Program-made: the position numbers and the translations under genes
Assembly: GCA_015478945.1 (NCBI GenBank)
Contig: JABUQX010088214.1
Coordinates: 1 to 17,500 of the forward strand
Origin: Trachelipus rathkii
Lineage: Eukaryota; Arthropoda; Malacostraca; Isopoda; Trachelipodidae
DNA: 17,500 nucleotides
Reading direction: 5' to 3'
Part shown: positions 1-9,090 of the stretch, one piece after another
How the letters are laid out: every line of letters starts with the position of its first letter
Position numbering within the stretch: the stretch's first letter is position 1
The notes under the pieces: model-generated
Databases searched by the model: none
What the model saw: only the letters and a program-made list of their open reading frames with translations
What the model was told of the DNA's origin: nothing

Positions 1-580
1 AAGAGGAGACTTTGCAGATCCGTAAACGTATCTTTTGAGCCTTCTAGCTACGCTGGTTGTAATGATCTTGTTAACCAGCGCGAGGTGTCAAAGTACACAT
101 CTCTGTATTGGATCGAACCTACAGATGAACTATAACATAAGCCGAAAAACCTCCTTTGAGGAACTAGATAAAGATTACATTTGGTCTGAGTGGCAGTGAT
201 AATCTGTAACCGTGTCTCACATCTGCACGAATCGTGCCTCTTCTCCGGAATACTTAGCCCATCCGCCCCTTTATTCAATAAGTGTAGGAACTATTACGAT
301 CGTGAGAATCTCCTTTTTAGGCATGCAGATCTCATTTACGAAGAAAAGAGAAGCAAACCCTCCCTTTTAAGGGCTCAGAAACTTTAGTTTTTTTTCAACA
401 TAATCTAGAGAATTATTGTGTCCGTTTCCAAGTATTCAATTCTACAACATAACCCTTTATTTGTTAATCCACACATGGAGTTTGATCTGCTTGAGGAAAG
501 TAAATTGCGATGTGGGTGCAAAGAGTTGGGTCCATATCTCGTAATCTGGTAACACAGGTATTATCAAGTCAAGTAAATAG
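1..580. other. Non-repetitive spacer, no gene recognised
   Basis: This is ordinary mixed-composition sequence. Open frames of 65-76 codons exist on both strands (190-387 plus, 48-278 minus), but they overlap each other and neither encodes a recognisable domain, so I do not call a gene. The only local structure is the inverted repeat at 51-80. On the minus strand, the reverse complement near 108-118 reads GGTTCGATCC, which resembles a tRNA B box, but no A box or cloverleaf goes with it. Confidence 0.5.
51..80. repeat. Perfect 8-bp inverted repeat (hairpin)
   Basis: CGCTGGTT at 51-58 is exactly mirrored by AACCAGCG at 73-80, leaving a 14-nt loop. The arms are G+C-rich compared with the surroundings. 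There is no trailing T run to suggest a terminator and no coding context, so its role is unknown. Confidence 0.6.
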
Positions 581-719
581 TATGAGTCATATATATATAT
601 ATAATATATAAGTTATACCTGATTTTTTGATATCCTTTGTCTTATGTGAAACTAAGTATATATAAACAGTTTTTGATTATACCTATATATAGTATAGAGA
701 ATATATCAAAAACTAACAA
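581..719. repeat. Short AT dinucleotide tracts
   Basis: A pure AT tract near 589-610 is followed by a TATA-rich stretch with a second short tract near 682-705. It is simple-sequence DNA with no coding potential. Confidence 0.8.
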
Positions 720-1128
720 CTCCCAGGAAGGCATTTCAGCTCTCTCGTCACTTGCATCCAACATCTTCTTTTGGCCGACAAATCTTAACCCTAGAGGATT
801 TTAGTAATATACCTCATGCTTTCTCGGAGCAATGATTTTCGATGCTAATCCTTGTGTCCTACTAGTCCTACTCAGGTAGGGTTTTCACCCTTTCAGTAAA
901 ATTAGCATCTCTTCTTTCATTAGGCTTCAAAACTCGTTCACCCAGAGGGCTCCTCAAGTAATGCAAAGGAGCCATCTATGGGAGCATAAAGATTACATAT
1001 ACACTGTCCAAGAGTAATCAAGCAAAACGGAAAGGACCAGTTGCTAGCTCTGTCGCCCTATAACCAATTTGAACTTAGAGAACCATATCACTTGTCCACG
1101 TAACAAGCTAGCGACTTACCAACCTTAT
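720..1128. other. Non-repetitive spacer with a 7-bp hairpin
   Basis: Mixed-composition sequence with no frame worth calling. GGCTCCT at 948-954 pairs perfectly with AGGAGCC at 967-973 across a 12-nt loop. CCTAC/GTAGG arms around a TCAG loop form a smaller hairpin near 871-884. I recognise no protein family in any frame. Confidence 0.5.
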
Positions 1129-1275
1129 CTTATATATATAATATATATATTGCATATATTATATAAACATATACTTATATAATATATAATATATAATATA
1201 TATATATATATATATCACTATATACTATATATAGTATATATATATATGAGATATAATATATATATATTATTATAC
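1129..1275. repeat. Imperfect (AT)n array
   Basis: About 150 bp is made almost wholly of AT dinucleotides with single-base interruptions (ATAATATAT units). It separates two non-repetitive blocks. Confidence 0.9.
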
Positions 1276-1560
1276 TATTGAAGCGTACTGTGGAGCTAAT
1301 GACTACTGAAAGATACCTTCATGTCTCATCCGTGTTAAACAGTATAGTGATTTTTACTATCCGCAGTAATATCGTATTCATGTGATTTTTCACTTCTGCG
1401 CATCCGCGGATAGTCAAAAATAACCATCCGCTACATCTATAGTACATAGGCCATATAAAGATGCAAGGCGCGCAGCGCACAAGAACTCATGACAAAGTAA
1501 CTATACTTTCATATGTTTCGGAAACAAATCGTATAACCAATTATAATGCAACATTATATT
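1276..1560. other. Spacer containing a compound inverted repeat
   Basis: The non-repetitive block between an AT array and an AAT array. It holds the ATCCGC-containing inverted repeat annotated separately and a short G+C-rich GGCGCGCAGCGC stretch at 1,467-1,478. No gene is visible. Confidence 0.5.
1347..1430. repeat. Compound inverted repeat with ATCCGC motifs
   Basis: The left arm at 1,350-1,364 (ATTTTTACTATCCGC) is mirrored at 1,406-1,421 by GCGGATAGTCAAAAAT, matching over 15 bases with one inserted base. The spacer is 41 nt. The right arm starts inside a perfect 10-bp palindrome ATCCGCGGAT (1,402-1,411), and a third ATCCGC lies at 1,425-1,430. GTGATTTTT occurs directly repeated at 1,347 and 1,382, the second as a GTGA-TTTT-TCAC hairpin. 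The nested symmetry would suit a MITE end or a protein-binding cluster, but no target-site duplication or known terminus is seen. Confidence 0.55.
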
Positions 1561-1624
1561 TTTATTTTTTATTATAGTAAGTGCCGTTATTTTAATATTA
1601 ACGTTTAATACTTTTAATATAAAC

Positions 1625-1850
1625 TAATAATGAATAATAATAATAATAATAAATCATCTTAAATAATAATAATAATATATAATAATAATGTATTTGAGAA
1701 TGTTACATAAAAACAACAATCAAGTCAAACAAAATTGATAACTTTCTTCTTCAACGAATAATATAATAATAATAATACAAATACATAATAATAATAATAA
1801 TCATGAATAATAATAATATATAATAATACTCACATATAATAATAATATAA
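1625..1850. repeat. Degenerate (AAT)n trinucleotide arrays
   Basis: Several AAT runs (about 1,630-1,690, 1,757-1,800 and 1,805-1,850) are separated by short unrelated stretches. These look like one eroded or expanded trinucleotide microsatellite zone. Confidence 0.85.
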
Positions 1851-1905
1851 CTACAGCATAAGACTTCTGGCCGGTAAATACAAACTAATCACATTTTATA
1901 ATTTT

Positions 1906-2115
1906 CGACTCCGTATTCGACTAATCCGATCGGCCTCCACCATGACATCCTCACAGGATTTTGGAGCTCCGACTTTGCCGATCTCTCGAACTTCCGACTC
2001 TGCTATTCGCACAGTGGAGATTTTCGATCTCGTACTGAACACACGACTTCGACTTACCTGGAAAATGTATAGCATATGCGACTCCCAACGACTCCCGAAC
2101 TACCACGACTCGACT
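1906..2115 (+). repeat. Degenerate CGACT-rich repeat
   Basis: The pentamer CGACT occurs ten times on the plus strand in about 210 bp (starting at 1906, 1918, 1970, 1995, 2044, 2050, 2079, 2089, 2106 and 2111), where well under one is expected by chance. Most copies are followed by T or C, giving CGACTC and CGACTT units. This suggests a decayed hexanucleotide repeat of the GACTCC/GGAGTC type, common in marine invertebrate genomes. A 60-codon frame (1,942-2,124) runs through it, but its Thr, Ser and Asp codons come from the repeat, so I do not call a protein. Confidence 0.6.
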
Positions 2116-2423
2116 ACTTTTTAAACGAAAGGTTATTATTTACCTGAATGTTCATACCTGAAGCAAATTGTAGAGAAAAGATAGTTCTTAACGGTACAAG
2201 GATCGTGGAATGTATCTTGTATATGTTCCTGAACAAACCTTAAACGATTTTCAATACCTCTCTATTAAAAATATTTTTAATTACGGAATTTAAACTGAGA
2301 CCAATGTGTCTTCCTTTCTTGTGTAAAACACTTTACATGTCATAAACATTACACTGAAAATATCTTTACAGCCAAGAAATAGTTGAAATAAAACTATATA
2401 ATTCACACTTCCAATAAAACTAG
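2116..2423. other. AT-rich spacer, nothing recognised
   Basis: AT-rich sequence without long frames, repeats of note or RNA signatures. Confidence 0.5.
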
Positions 2424-2583
2424 GCTTAACCATAACCTAGACCATCATCCTCTACATCCTAACCTATCCTAACCTAGACCTAGAGGTCAACAAAAGCTTG
2501 TATTGCCTAACCTTAACCGTAACCTAACCTAACCTAACCCCAACATAACTAACCTAAAGAGCTAATCTTAACCTAATCTAAAG
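2424..2583. repeat. Interstitial arthropod-type telomeric repeat (CCTAA/TTAGG)n
   Basis: The pentamer AACCT occurs nine times in about 160 bp, with a perfect core of three and a half units at 2,521-2,538 and degenerate neighbours such as ACCTAG, CCTTAACC and AATCTAAAGG. The plus strand carries CCTAA, the complement of the TTAGG telomere repeat of most arthropods. Non-repetitive DNA and AT arrays lie on both sides, so this is an interstitial, decayed block and not a chromosome end. A non-telomeric AACCT microsatellite, which is also frequent in decapod genomes, is the main alternative. Confidence 0.75.
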
Positions 2584-2628
2584 GAGATTGAAAAATGTTA
2601 ACATCTTTCATGGAAGAAATATATAAGT

Positions 2629-2800
2629 AATATACCCATAATATATATATACATTAATGATTATATAATATATATATTATATATATATATCTACTATAAT
2701 ATATATATACTACATATTATTTTTAAATATATATATATCACTAACTATATATATAAAATGACTCCTATATATATATCCATTATATATATATTAGTGTATT
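2629..2800. repeat. Imperfect (AT)n arrays
   Basis: Repeated AT tracts are broken by short inserts (for example CTACTA and TCACTAAC). No coding potential. Confidence 0.9.
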
Positions 2801-2945
2801 TATGAATATGAATGTACATATTAACCGGTCTCAACATATACACCTTTCTCAAGACTATTTCAATTTCGAAACACTACTTAAATAAGATCATCTCTCAGAA
2901 TAGAGGTCTCCATTCTAGAGAAGACAAATGCTATTATCACTTGTG

Positions 2946-3252
2946 CGAGATAATAATATAATATAATAATACTATAACTCCGAACATCCCATAATAATAA
3001 TAATAATAATAATAATAATAGATAATGACTATGAATGTTAATACAGTATATAATAATGAAGCAATAATCACTATGAATAATTAAATGAAGATTAATAGGT
3101 AAAATCTCACACAATATCAATAATAATAATAAATATAGATAATAGAGTAATCAACGTAGAATGAATTAGATAGCACTAATAACCTAGACAATATAATTAA
3201 CTTATATAGAGTCCATAGATAAAATAAGTGTCAACGTAATAATAATATAATA

Positions 3253-3302
<50 letters not shown>

Positions 3303-3433
3303 TAATAATATAATAACTAATAATATAATAGATAATAATACACAATAATCACTTAAATGAATCCTATATAACAAAGGTAACACAGGGATTTGATAAAGTA
3401 AACAATGATAATAATAATAATAATAATAATATA
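2946..3433. repeat. Imperfect (AAT)n arrays
   Basis: Four AAT tracts lie at about 2,991-3,020, 3,118-3,133, 3,236-3,350 and 3,407-3,430. The third contains the longest uninterrupted run (about 3,255-3,301). The 80-codon minus-strand frame at 2,878-3,120 is a run of Leu and Ile from reading the array, not a gene. Confidence 0.9.
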
Positions 3434-3977
3434 TATTTCATATTTTCTAAGAGGATTAGGAAATTTGTTCTCTAGAAGCAATGAATCCTTATATAACATT
3501 TACAAATAATTATAACAAACACATGCATTTGACAAATTCATGTAACGCCCAGTACACAGAACTGAATGAAAAACTCATGGTCACATTTTATAAAAGAAAA
3601 AAAATATATAGACATATTTCAATTAGGCCTACAACAACACTTTGAAATAACACGTAGGATATAGACATAAACACGTAGATATTGACATAACAAGTAGGAG
3701 TGATTTTAGAAACTGCCCTTAATTAAAAGAAAATTTGTTTAGAATTTACTTAAATTAGAAATTTTAATATTTTTTAATTGACATGTTAAAAAAAAAGACT
3801 CATAGTCAGAGAGACACACACAAATGTCAAAAAATGTTTGTCTTTTAATTGGATTATCAGAAAGGGACAGTCTTTTTTTTGGTCTTAATAGTTTGGTGTA
3901 GATTTCAAATTTTGAAGCACTCGAAAGTGTTGTGACGCATTTAGAAAAGACAGATGTAAGAGTAGAGTATTATGAAC
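3434..3977. other. AT-rich spacer with a small minisatellite
   Basis: AT-rich sequence with A and T homopolymers near 3,596-3,605, 3,788-3,797 and 3,870-3,880. Apart from the tandem repeat at 3,649-3,699, nothing is recognised. Confidence 0.5.
3649..3699 (+). repeat. 20-21 bp tandem repeat, about 2.5 copies
   Basis: Units at 3,649-3,669 and 3,670-3,689 read AACACGTAG(G)ATATAGACATA and AACACGTAGATATTGACATA, differing by one indel and one substitution. A partial third unit, ACAAGTAGGA, follows at 3,690-3,699. A related TAGACATATT lies just upstream near 3,609. Confidence 0.65.
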
Positions 3978-4376
3978 TAGGTATATATAGAATAATATAC
4001 TATAGTATATATATATAATATATATCAAAACACTACCCCTCTATATCGTAAACAAAATATATATAGGTAGATACGTCTACGTATAGTATACTATATCGTA
4101 AACGAAATTGAGAATGACGTTCGCAAAAAAAGAATACTAGCATGCTTCTGGCAACAAAAATATTATAGGAAGTTGTGTACATTCTACTTATATTCGTAAA
4201 TATTTTTCTCGATGATATTATTATAATATATATACTATATATATTGAATATATATCTATATATTATATTGTAGTATGCTAATATATCGATAAACAATAAT
4301 TAGTTTATATATTATATAGCTATATAATAAACTATAATAATATATATATAATATATACTCACTCACCTTATATATC

Positions 4377-4410
<34 letters not shown>

Positions 4411-5045
4411 TAATTATCCATTTTTAAAATAAAGTATATTACGTTATATTATATAATATATATATATAATACTATCAATTTTACTATTATTAACGTTCAC
4501 CACTATACATATTATATATAAATATTATGAGAGTAAATTTAGATAATATCTTTATTATCATATGGTTATATTACGTTATATAAGATACATAGATAATATT
4601 ATAGTAATATATAAAACAACTAATATATATAACCGAAAAGATTCCAATAGTGGAACATAACAAAGATAGTATACTCAGGTAATAATCACTAAGCACATTA
4701 CTTCATATCTTTATAATCGAAAACATTTATACTTTATATTTTGCATATTTATACTTTGTATTCAGTTTTACCTATATATATATATATATAATATATAATA
4801 TAACTAACTATATATACTCATATAATATATATACAAATTTATATATATATATTATACTATACTATATACTATATATAATATAATAGTAATTATATTATAT
4901 ATATTATATATATATATATATAATAATATATATATAAAATTAATTTATTAATATATATATATATATATATAATTATATATATATATATATATTAATATAT
5001 ATATATATAATATATAAATATATTAAATATTATAAGTTATTATAA

Positions 5046-5120
<75 letters not shown>
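3978..5120. repeat. Large (AT)n-dominated block
   Basis: More than 1 kb is mostly AT dinucleotide tracts, densest at 4,770-5,120 where hardly any C or G occurs. Islands near 4,090-4,210 and 4,490-4,760 are only slightly more complex. The 87-codon minus frame at 4,033-4,296 is Ile/Tyr-rich and comes from the repeat. Confidence 0.9.
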
Positions 5121-5122
<2 letters not shown>

Positions 5123-5499
5123 TATCATAATTTATCTAGTGAGCAAAATGCTAGAGGCTCACACAAAAAATCATAAAATCAAGGTAGTTATTAAATATCA
5201 GAGGTCTAGAATAAGGGTCGACATGCCTGATAAAACGGCGATTCAAAGTGTTTTAAGTATAGAAGTGTGGGGAAAATAGAACTGATGTGTTGAAACATTT
5301 ACCAAAATAATGTGACATGTAAGTAATGAGTATTAGCGAAACATGTGGAGTGTTTAATATATGAGAGGTGATCACATATCACGAGGTCTCACTTAAGGAA
5401 TAGGTGGTTATGACTAGATAGATATTTTACGGTAAAGAACAAGGTCTATGCATGTATAATAGCGATAATAACAAAGGTAAAGTGATGCAAGTAAGAGAT
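5121..5499. other. Non-repetitive spacer
   Basis: Mixed sequence after the AT block. GTGAGC near 5,140 pairs with GCTCAC near 5,158 (6-bp arms, 12-nt loop). No protein or RNA family is recognised. Confidence 0.5.
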
Positions 5500-5631
5500 T
5501 AGTAGAGGAGAGAGAGTAGAGATAGGAGAGAGATGAGCGCACAGATACTTTGATTGATTTGAGATAGTCGTTAGGCGCAAACGACAGAGAGAGAGAGAGT
5601 GAGAGAGAAGAGAAGAGAGAGAGAGAGAGTT
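5500..5631 (+). repeat. GA-rich microsatellite
   Basis: A purine-rich tract of GA units lies in two parts, a ragged one at 5,500-5,536 and a denser one at 5,585-5,630, separated by about 48 bp of ordinary sequence. The 63-codon minus frame here (Leu/Ser-rich) is the repeat read in translation. Confidence 0.85.
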
Positions 5632-5677
5632 TAACAAGGCGAAAATGATTCGAAGTAACTATCTTATATTCAAAAGT

Positions 5678-5801
5678 AGTCTCTCTCTCTCTCTCATCTT
5701 CTCTACTCTAAATTACATCTCTTTCTCGTTCAGACGTCCACCTTTAACTGCTCATACAAATTGCATCTCTCTTCTACATTCTCTCTCTCTACTGCTCATA
5801 C
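5678..5801 (+). repeat. CT-rich microsatellite with a 44-48 bp tandem duplication
   Basis: A CT tract begins at about 5,680, in inverted orientation to the GA tract roughly 50 bp upstream. Within it, 5,710-5,757 and 5,758-5,801 are adjacent copies of one unit: both start AAATTRCATCTCT and both end CTGCTCATAC, with a diverged middle. The two copies differ by 4 bp in length. Confidence 0.6.
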
Positions 5802-7245
5802 GCTCTACTTTAACTAAGTACTGAGGTTATATCTCCACATGATATGATTGGTGATACTACTATTCACAGTGAGAAGGAATAAAAACAAAACTACTTAGGC
5901 TACGAATTTATTAACGAGAGATGGTGAACTATATAATTAGACTAGTTTCGAAAAAGTATCCTGACATATTACATATTACAGACTATCATCTAAAATTATG
6001 AATATCTTGTTTTAGATAAGCCATATCACTCATAAGAAAATTAACCAATTATTAAAGATATTAATGAAAAATGTCAGCACAATATCTGTATGTCGTTAGC
6101 GTATTTTCAAAGATTTTAACGTAGTTGATCATGGACATTCTGATATCAAGTATGATCAAATGCAGGAACTGGGTTTTCGTATGGTAAATCGCTGATGTGC
6201 GCCACAAAAGAACAAATCCGTAGACATATATCGGCATGACCCAAAGATTAGATATCGCGCGGCGTAATAGAAAGTATTACGTAATGGTTTCTATGTTGTC
6301 TACTTCTCACTTAAGGTTTACACTCTCCCTAAGATCGGATCTTTAATTTGTAGACACTCAAGTGAATTGAATGTCTCTTCAAAGTATGGAAATAAAGTAA
6401 TCAAGCACAGGGATGGAGAGAGTCACAGTAGCACTAGGTAAGAAGTGTAAAAAGGTGATCTAAAGTGAAAACAGGCACATTGAGAGATGACACGAATACG
6501 AGTAGCTGCACAAAAGAGTTGGGGAAAACATAGAGATCCTTGAGGAAAATTGCTCAGAAATATCTCGTATGTTGAGTACAAAGAAGCAGTTGCTGACTCC
6601 GCCCTTCAGAATCGGTATATTGCACCTTTAGAAAAATCGTGCTGCTTCAATTAGAATTGAGCAATATCCGTCTGTTGTGGAGCAAGCTGCGGGAGAAATG
6701 AATCCGCCAATTTGCAATCAGCGATAACATTATTCCACGCAGAAGATATATTACGAAAGAGAGAAGTTTGGAAATTTATCTATCTTTTAGACATATCTAT
6801 CTAATATCTCTTTTGCAATATGTAAGTGCCAAACCCGAGAGGAAGGATTCACCAAAATGCCAGAAGTAGTAGAGGAACAAGAAACTTAAAGAGAAGCAGA
6901 TGAGGAGTTCACCGAGTAGATTATGGTTTCCAATGAAGAGTCATACTGCGTCCATCAGTAAATAAGAAGAATCCAGGGAGATTGCAAGATGGCGTTTCCA
7001 TAACACGACCTGTTATGGATAGATACAAAAAACCTTAGTAAAGATGGATTTTAAAAGCAGATAGAAAGATCAGTGATCAAGTTAAGGGTGGAAGTCCCCT
7101 TATTATACGACACGGGTTGTATAAGTACACATTTCATCAAGGTAATGATAAGGATAGAAGTTTTAAATAGAGAAACGAACTAGTTATACCTAAGGGAAAG
7201 CAACCTTTGGCATCTAAGTTTCTATACCATATCTCAACTCTGATG
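5802..7245. other. Non-repetitive spacer, no gene supported
   Basis: About 1.4 kb of mixed sequence with no frame above 60 codons and no recognisable RNA. A hairpin with 7-bp arms lies at 6,263-6,281 (CGTAATA/TATTACG, 5-nt loop) and a 9-bp one at 6,997-7,019. The plus-strand frame 7,042-7,170 has a faint FLYWCH-like spacing (see findings), too weak to call. The many stops suggest either non-coding DNA or a heavily decayed element. Confidence 0.5.
6997..7019. repeat. 9-bp perfect hairpin
   Basis: TCCATAACA at 6,997-7,005 is mirrored by TGTTATGGA at 7,011-7,019 with a 5-nt loop (CGACC). It is the longest perfect hairpin outside the AT arrays that I found. No T tract follows and its function is unknown. 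Confidence 0.65.
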
Positions 7246-7481
7246 CTGACAATATATATATATATGGGGAATCAGCCAAAAAAAAATATTAAAACTTAGT
7301 AATTAACGAGATTATCTCAAGCGTAAAAATTCATTCAACTAAATATGCTCAGTGCCAATCATAAAGGATATTTCAGTTAAATTTGTGTAATACTAGTTTA
7401 ATATATATGTTAAGAAACATATAATAAAGGAAAGAAAATCACGGAGTGGACCATTATTTTTAATTTACTATCAATACTAAC
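7246..7481. other. AT-rich spacer
   Basis: A short AT tract at 7,248-7,264 is followed by A-rich unique sequence. Nothing is recognised. Confidence 0.5.
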
Positions 7482-7807
7482 ATTTTTTATATATAATATA
7501 TATAATATATATATATATTATATTTATATATATATATATTTATATATCTTAATTTGTAATCCTAATAATAATAAAACATAGTCTAGTATAATATACTATA
7601 TACATCATAGGATTATATTAGGTAGATATATAATATATATATATATATGATATATATATATATATATCTTATTATTAGTTGTCTCTAAATAATATATATA
7701 TATTATATATATATATATTATATATATATATAATATATTATATATATATATTATATATATATAATATATATATAATTATATATATATATAAATTATATAT
7801 ATAATAT

Positions 7808-7851
<44 letters not shown>

Positions 7852-7962
7852 ATATATATTAATACACAGTTAGGCGTATCCATGATAATCTTTTTTTTCG
7901 AGAGGGGTGGACAAACATAAATCGTTTCATTTATATATATATATATAATATATATATATATT

Positions 7963-7998
<36 letters not shown>

Positions 7999-8075
7999 AT
8001 TAATATATATATAATATATATATATAAATAATATATATTATATTATTATATATATATTAATTATATTATAGATAT
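7482..8075. repeat. (AT)n arrays
   Basis: Two dense AT blocks (about 7,482-7,860 and 7,930-8,075) are separated by about 70 bp of complex sequence with a T8 run near 7,891. The second block directly precedes the 3' side of the hAT remnant. Confidence 0.9.
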
Positions 8076-8176
8076 ATTTTTATAAATTGAAAGGACATAA
8101 ATATTAAATTCCCTCAAGAAAAGTGGAAGAATTAATAATGAAATTAACTAAATATATCATCTTATCCTTAAAGTTG
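8076..8176. other. Spacer downstream of the hAT remnant
   Basis: About 100 bp between the AT array and the last hAT-like stop codon. If the transposon were complete, its 3' inverted terminus would lie in or near here. No G/C-rich end matching the 9,095-9,112 palindrome is seen, so the 3' end is lost, too diverged or displaced by the AT array. Confidence 0.4.
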
Positions 8177-8822
8177 TTAAATATATTTAATCGCCTGACA
8201 TGAAGTGAGAGAAGTCCGAGAAAACATTTTTCCAATTTTTAATTTCAATTTATTTCGATGTATGTACAACGCAGGGCATGTCCAATTAGTTCTTATCATC
8301 TCACTAATAGTATTTTTATCTCCAAATAAGCCTTTCAGGAAAGTCTTTTATGTTGTAAAAAGACCTCCTTTCTACTGAAGCATTAAACACGGGTAAAATT
8401 GGCAGTATTTGCAACACGATGTTAATATTTGGTTCTTTTGCAGCGTTCCATCATCAAGTCCATTAAATTGAGGTCTGTTTTGGTTGATTATTGGCTGTGA
8501 TTAGTTCCATTTTGAAAATTTTGAAGGAGTGCCCATCTGCTATAATCGTTCAGAGATTTCTTCATTGTGGGACTTACGAGATATCTATCCTTGTAAAAAT
8601 ATTACACAATCTTTTATCTTCTTCATATGGCACATTACACCCGTTCGTTATGATGACCAATTGCAAGGAAAATTTTAAAATCCTCTCTCCTAATGCTGAT
8701 ACTAAATGATTCAACAATATGTAATACAAATGGATGTACGCATAATAAGTTTGGGGTGGGTGCGGAAGTAGGAATGTTGGGTCTGTATTTTTTGGAATTT
8801 TGTTAATTCTTGGTAGCAGCAA
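8177..8822 (-). pseudogene. hAT-family transposase fossil, C-terminal part (ZMYM1-like type)
   Basis: This is the broken C-terminal part of a hAT DNA transposase, the enzyme that excises and inserts the element in the nucleus. The upstream piece (8,822-8,574, 82 codons, no ATG) has LLPRINK and then QTYYAYIHLYYILLNHLVSA, matching the YYR..I.IP.LD..I..L..RF segment of ZMYM1/TTF-type hAT proteins. After a frame-broken linker, a second frame (8,450-8,316) reads NIVLQILPILPVFNASVERR, the family's LPV..AS.ERSFS dimerisation motif. It then stops, and the frame 8,347-8,177 continues with KNTISEM and ALYIHR, equivalent to RNTM.EERL..LALL.IHRDI. At least one frameshift (8,318-8,347) and in-frame stops disable it. 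The N-terminal zinc finger and catalytic core are absent. Motifs were recognised by eye; recognition of the family is firm, the subfamily less so. Confidence 0.85.
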
Positions 8823-9090
8823 TTTTCAATACTTCAGTTCAGGATTCATAAAGAGATTAGTTCTGTCTTTGGAAGCAACAAATCATTGTGTTTAATTCTA
8901 ATGGTAGACATTTTTCACTCCTAGATAAACAAACAATAAGTAAGAAAGTATTGGACAAAATCCATAAGTTCTTGGCTCAGTATTACAAATTAGATATAAA
9001 ATTAATTTAACCTTCGGCACTTTATATTATTGTTTTTAAGTGATTAATGCATATCTTTGTAGAGATTTTTATATAGGTCTACGAAAATTT
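8823..9090 (-). other. hAT remnant, 5' non-coding or deleted part
   Basis: The sequence between the surviving transposase frames and the putative terminal palindrome. On the minus strand, a fragment near 8,950-8,990 could read LSQELMDFVQYFL, which loosely resembles a helical segment preceding the conserved region in related proteins, but frames are short and I do not rely on it. A full hAT transposase needs over 1 kb more upstream, so most of the coding region has been deleted here. Confidence 0.4.

Noticed and set aside
1942..2124. 60-codon plus-strand frame
   Set aside because: It is produced by the CGACT-rich repeat and has no recognisable motif.
2878..3120. 80-codon minus-strand frame
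   Set aside because: Poly-Leu segment is an AAT array read in translation.
4033..4296. 87-codon minus-strand frame
   Set aside because: Runs through AT repeats; composition is Ile/Tyr/Ser with no domain.
5130..7245. Possible intact retrotransposon in the longest unique stretch
   Set aside because: No reverse transcriptase, integrase or protease motifs and no long terminal repeats were found by eye.
8491..8709. 72-codon plus-strand frame
   Set aside because: It lies antisense to the hAT motifs, which are recognisable on the minus strand.
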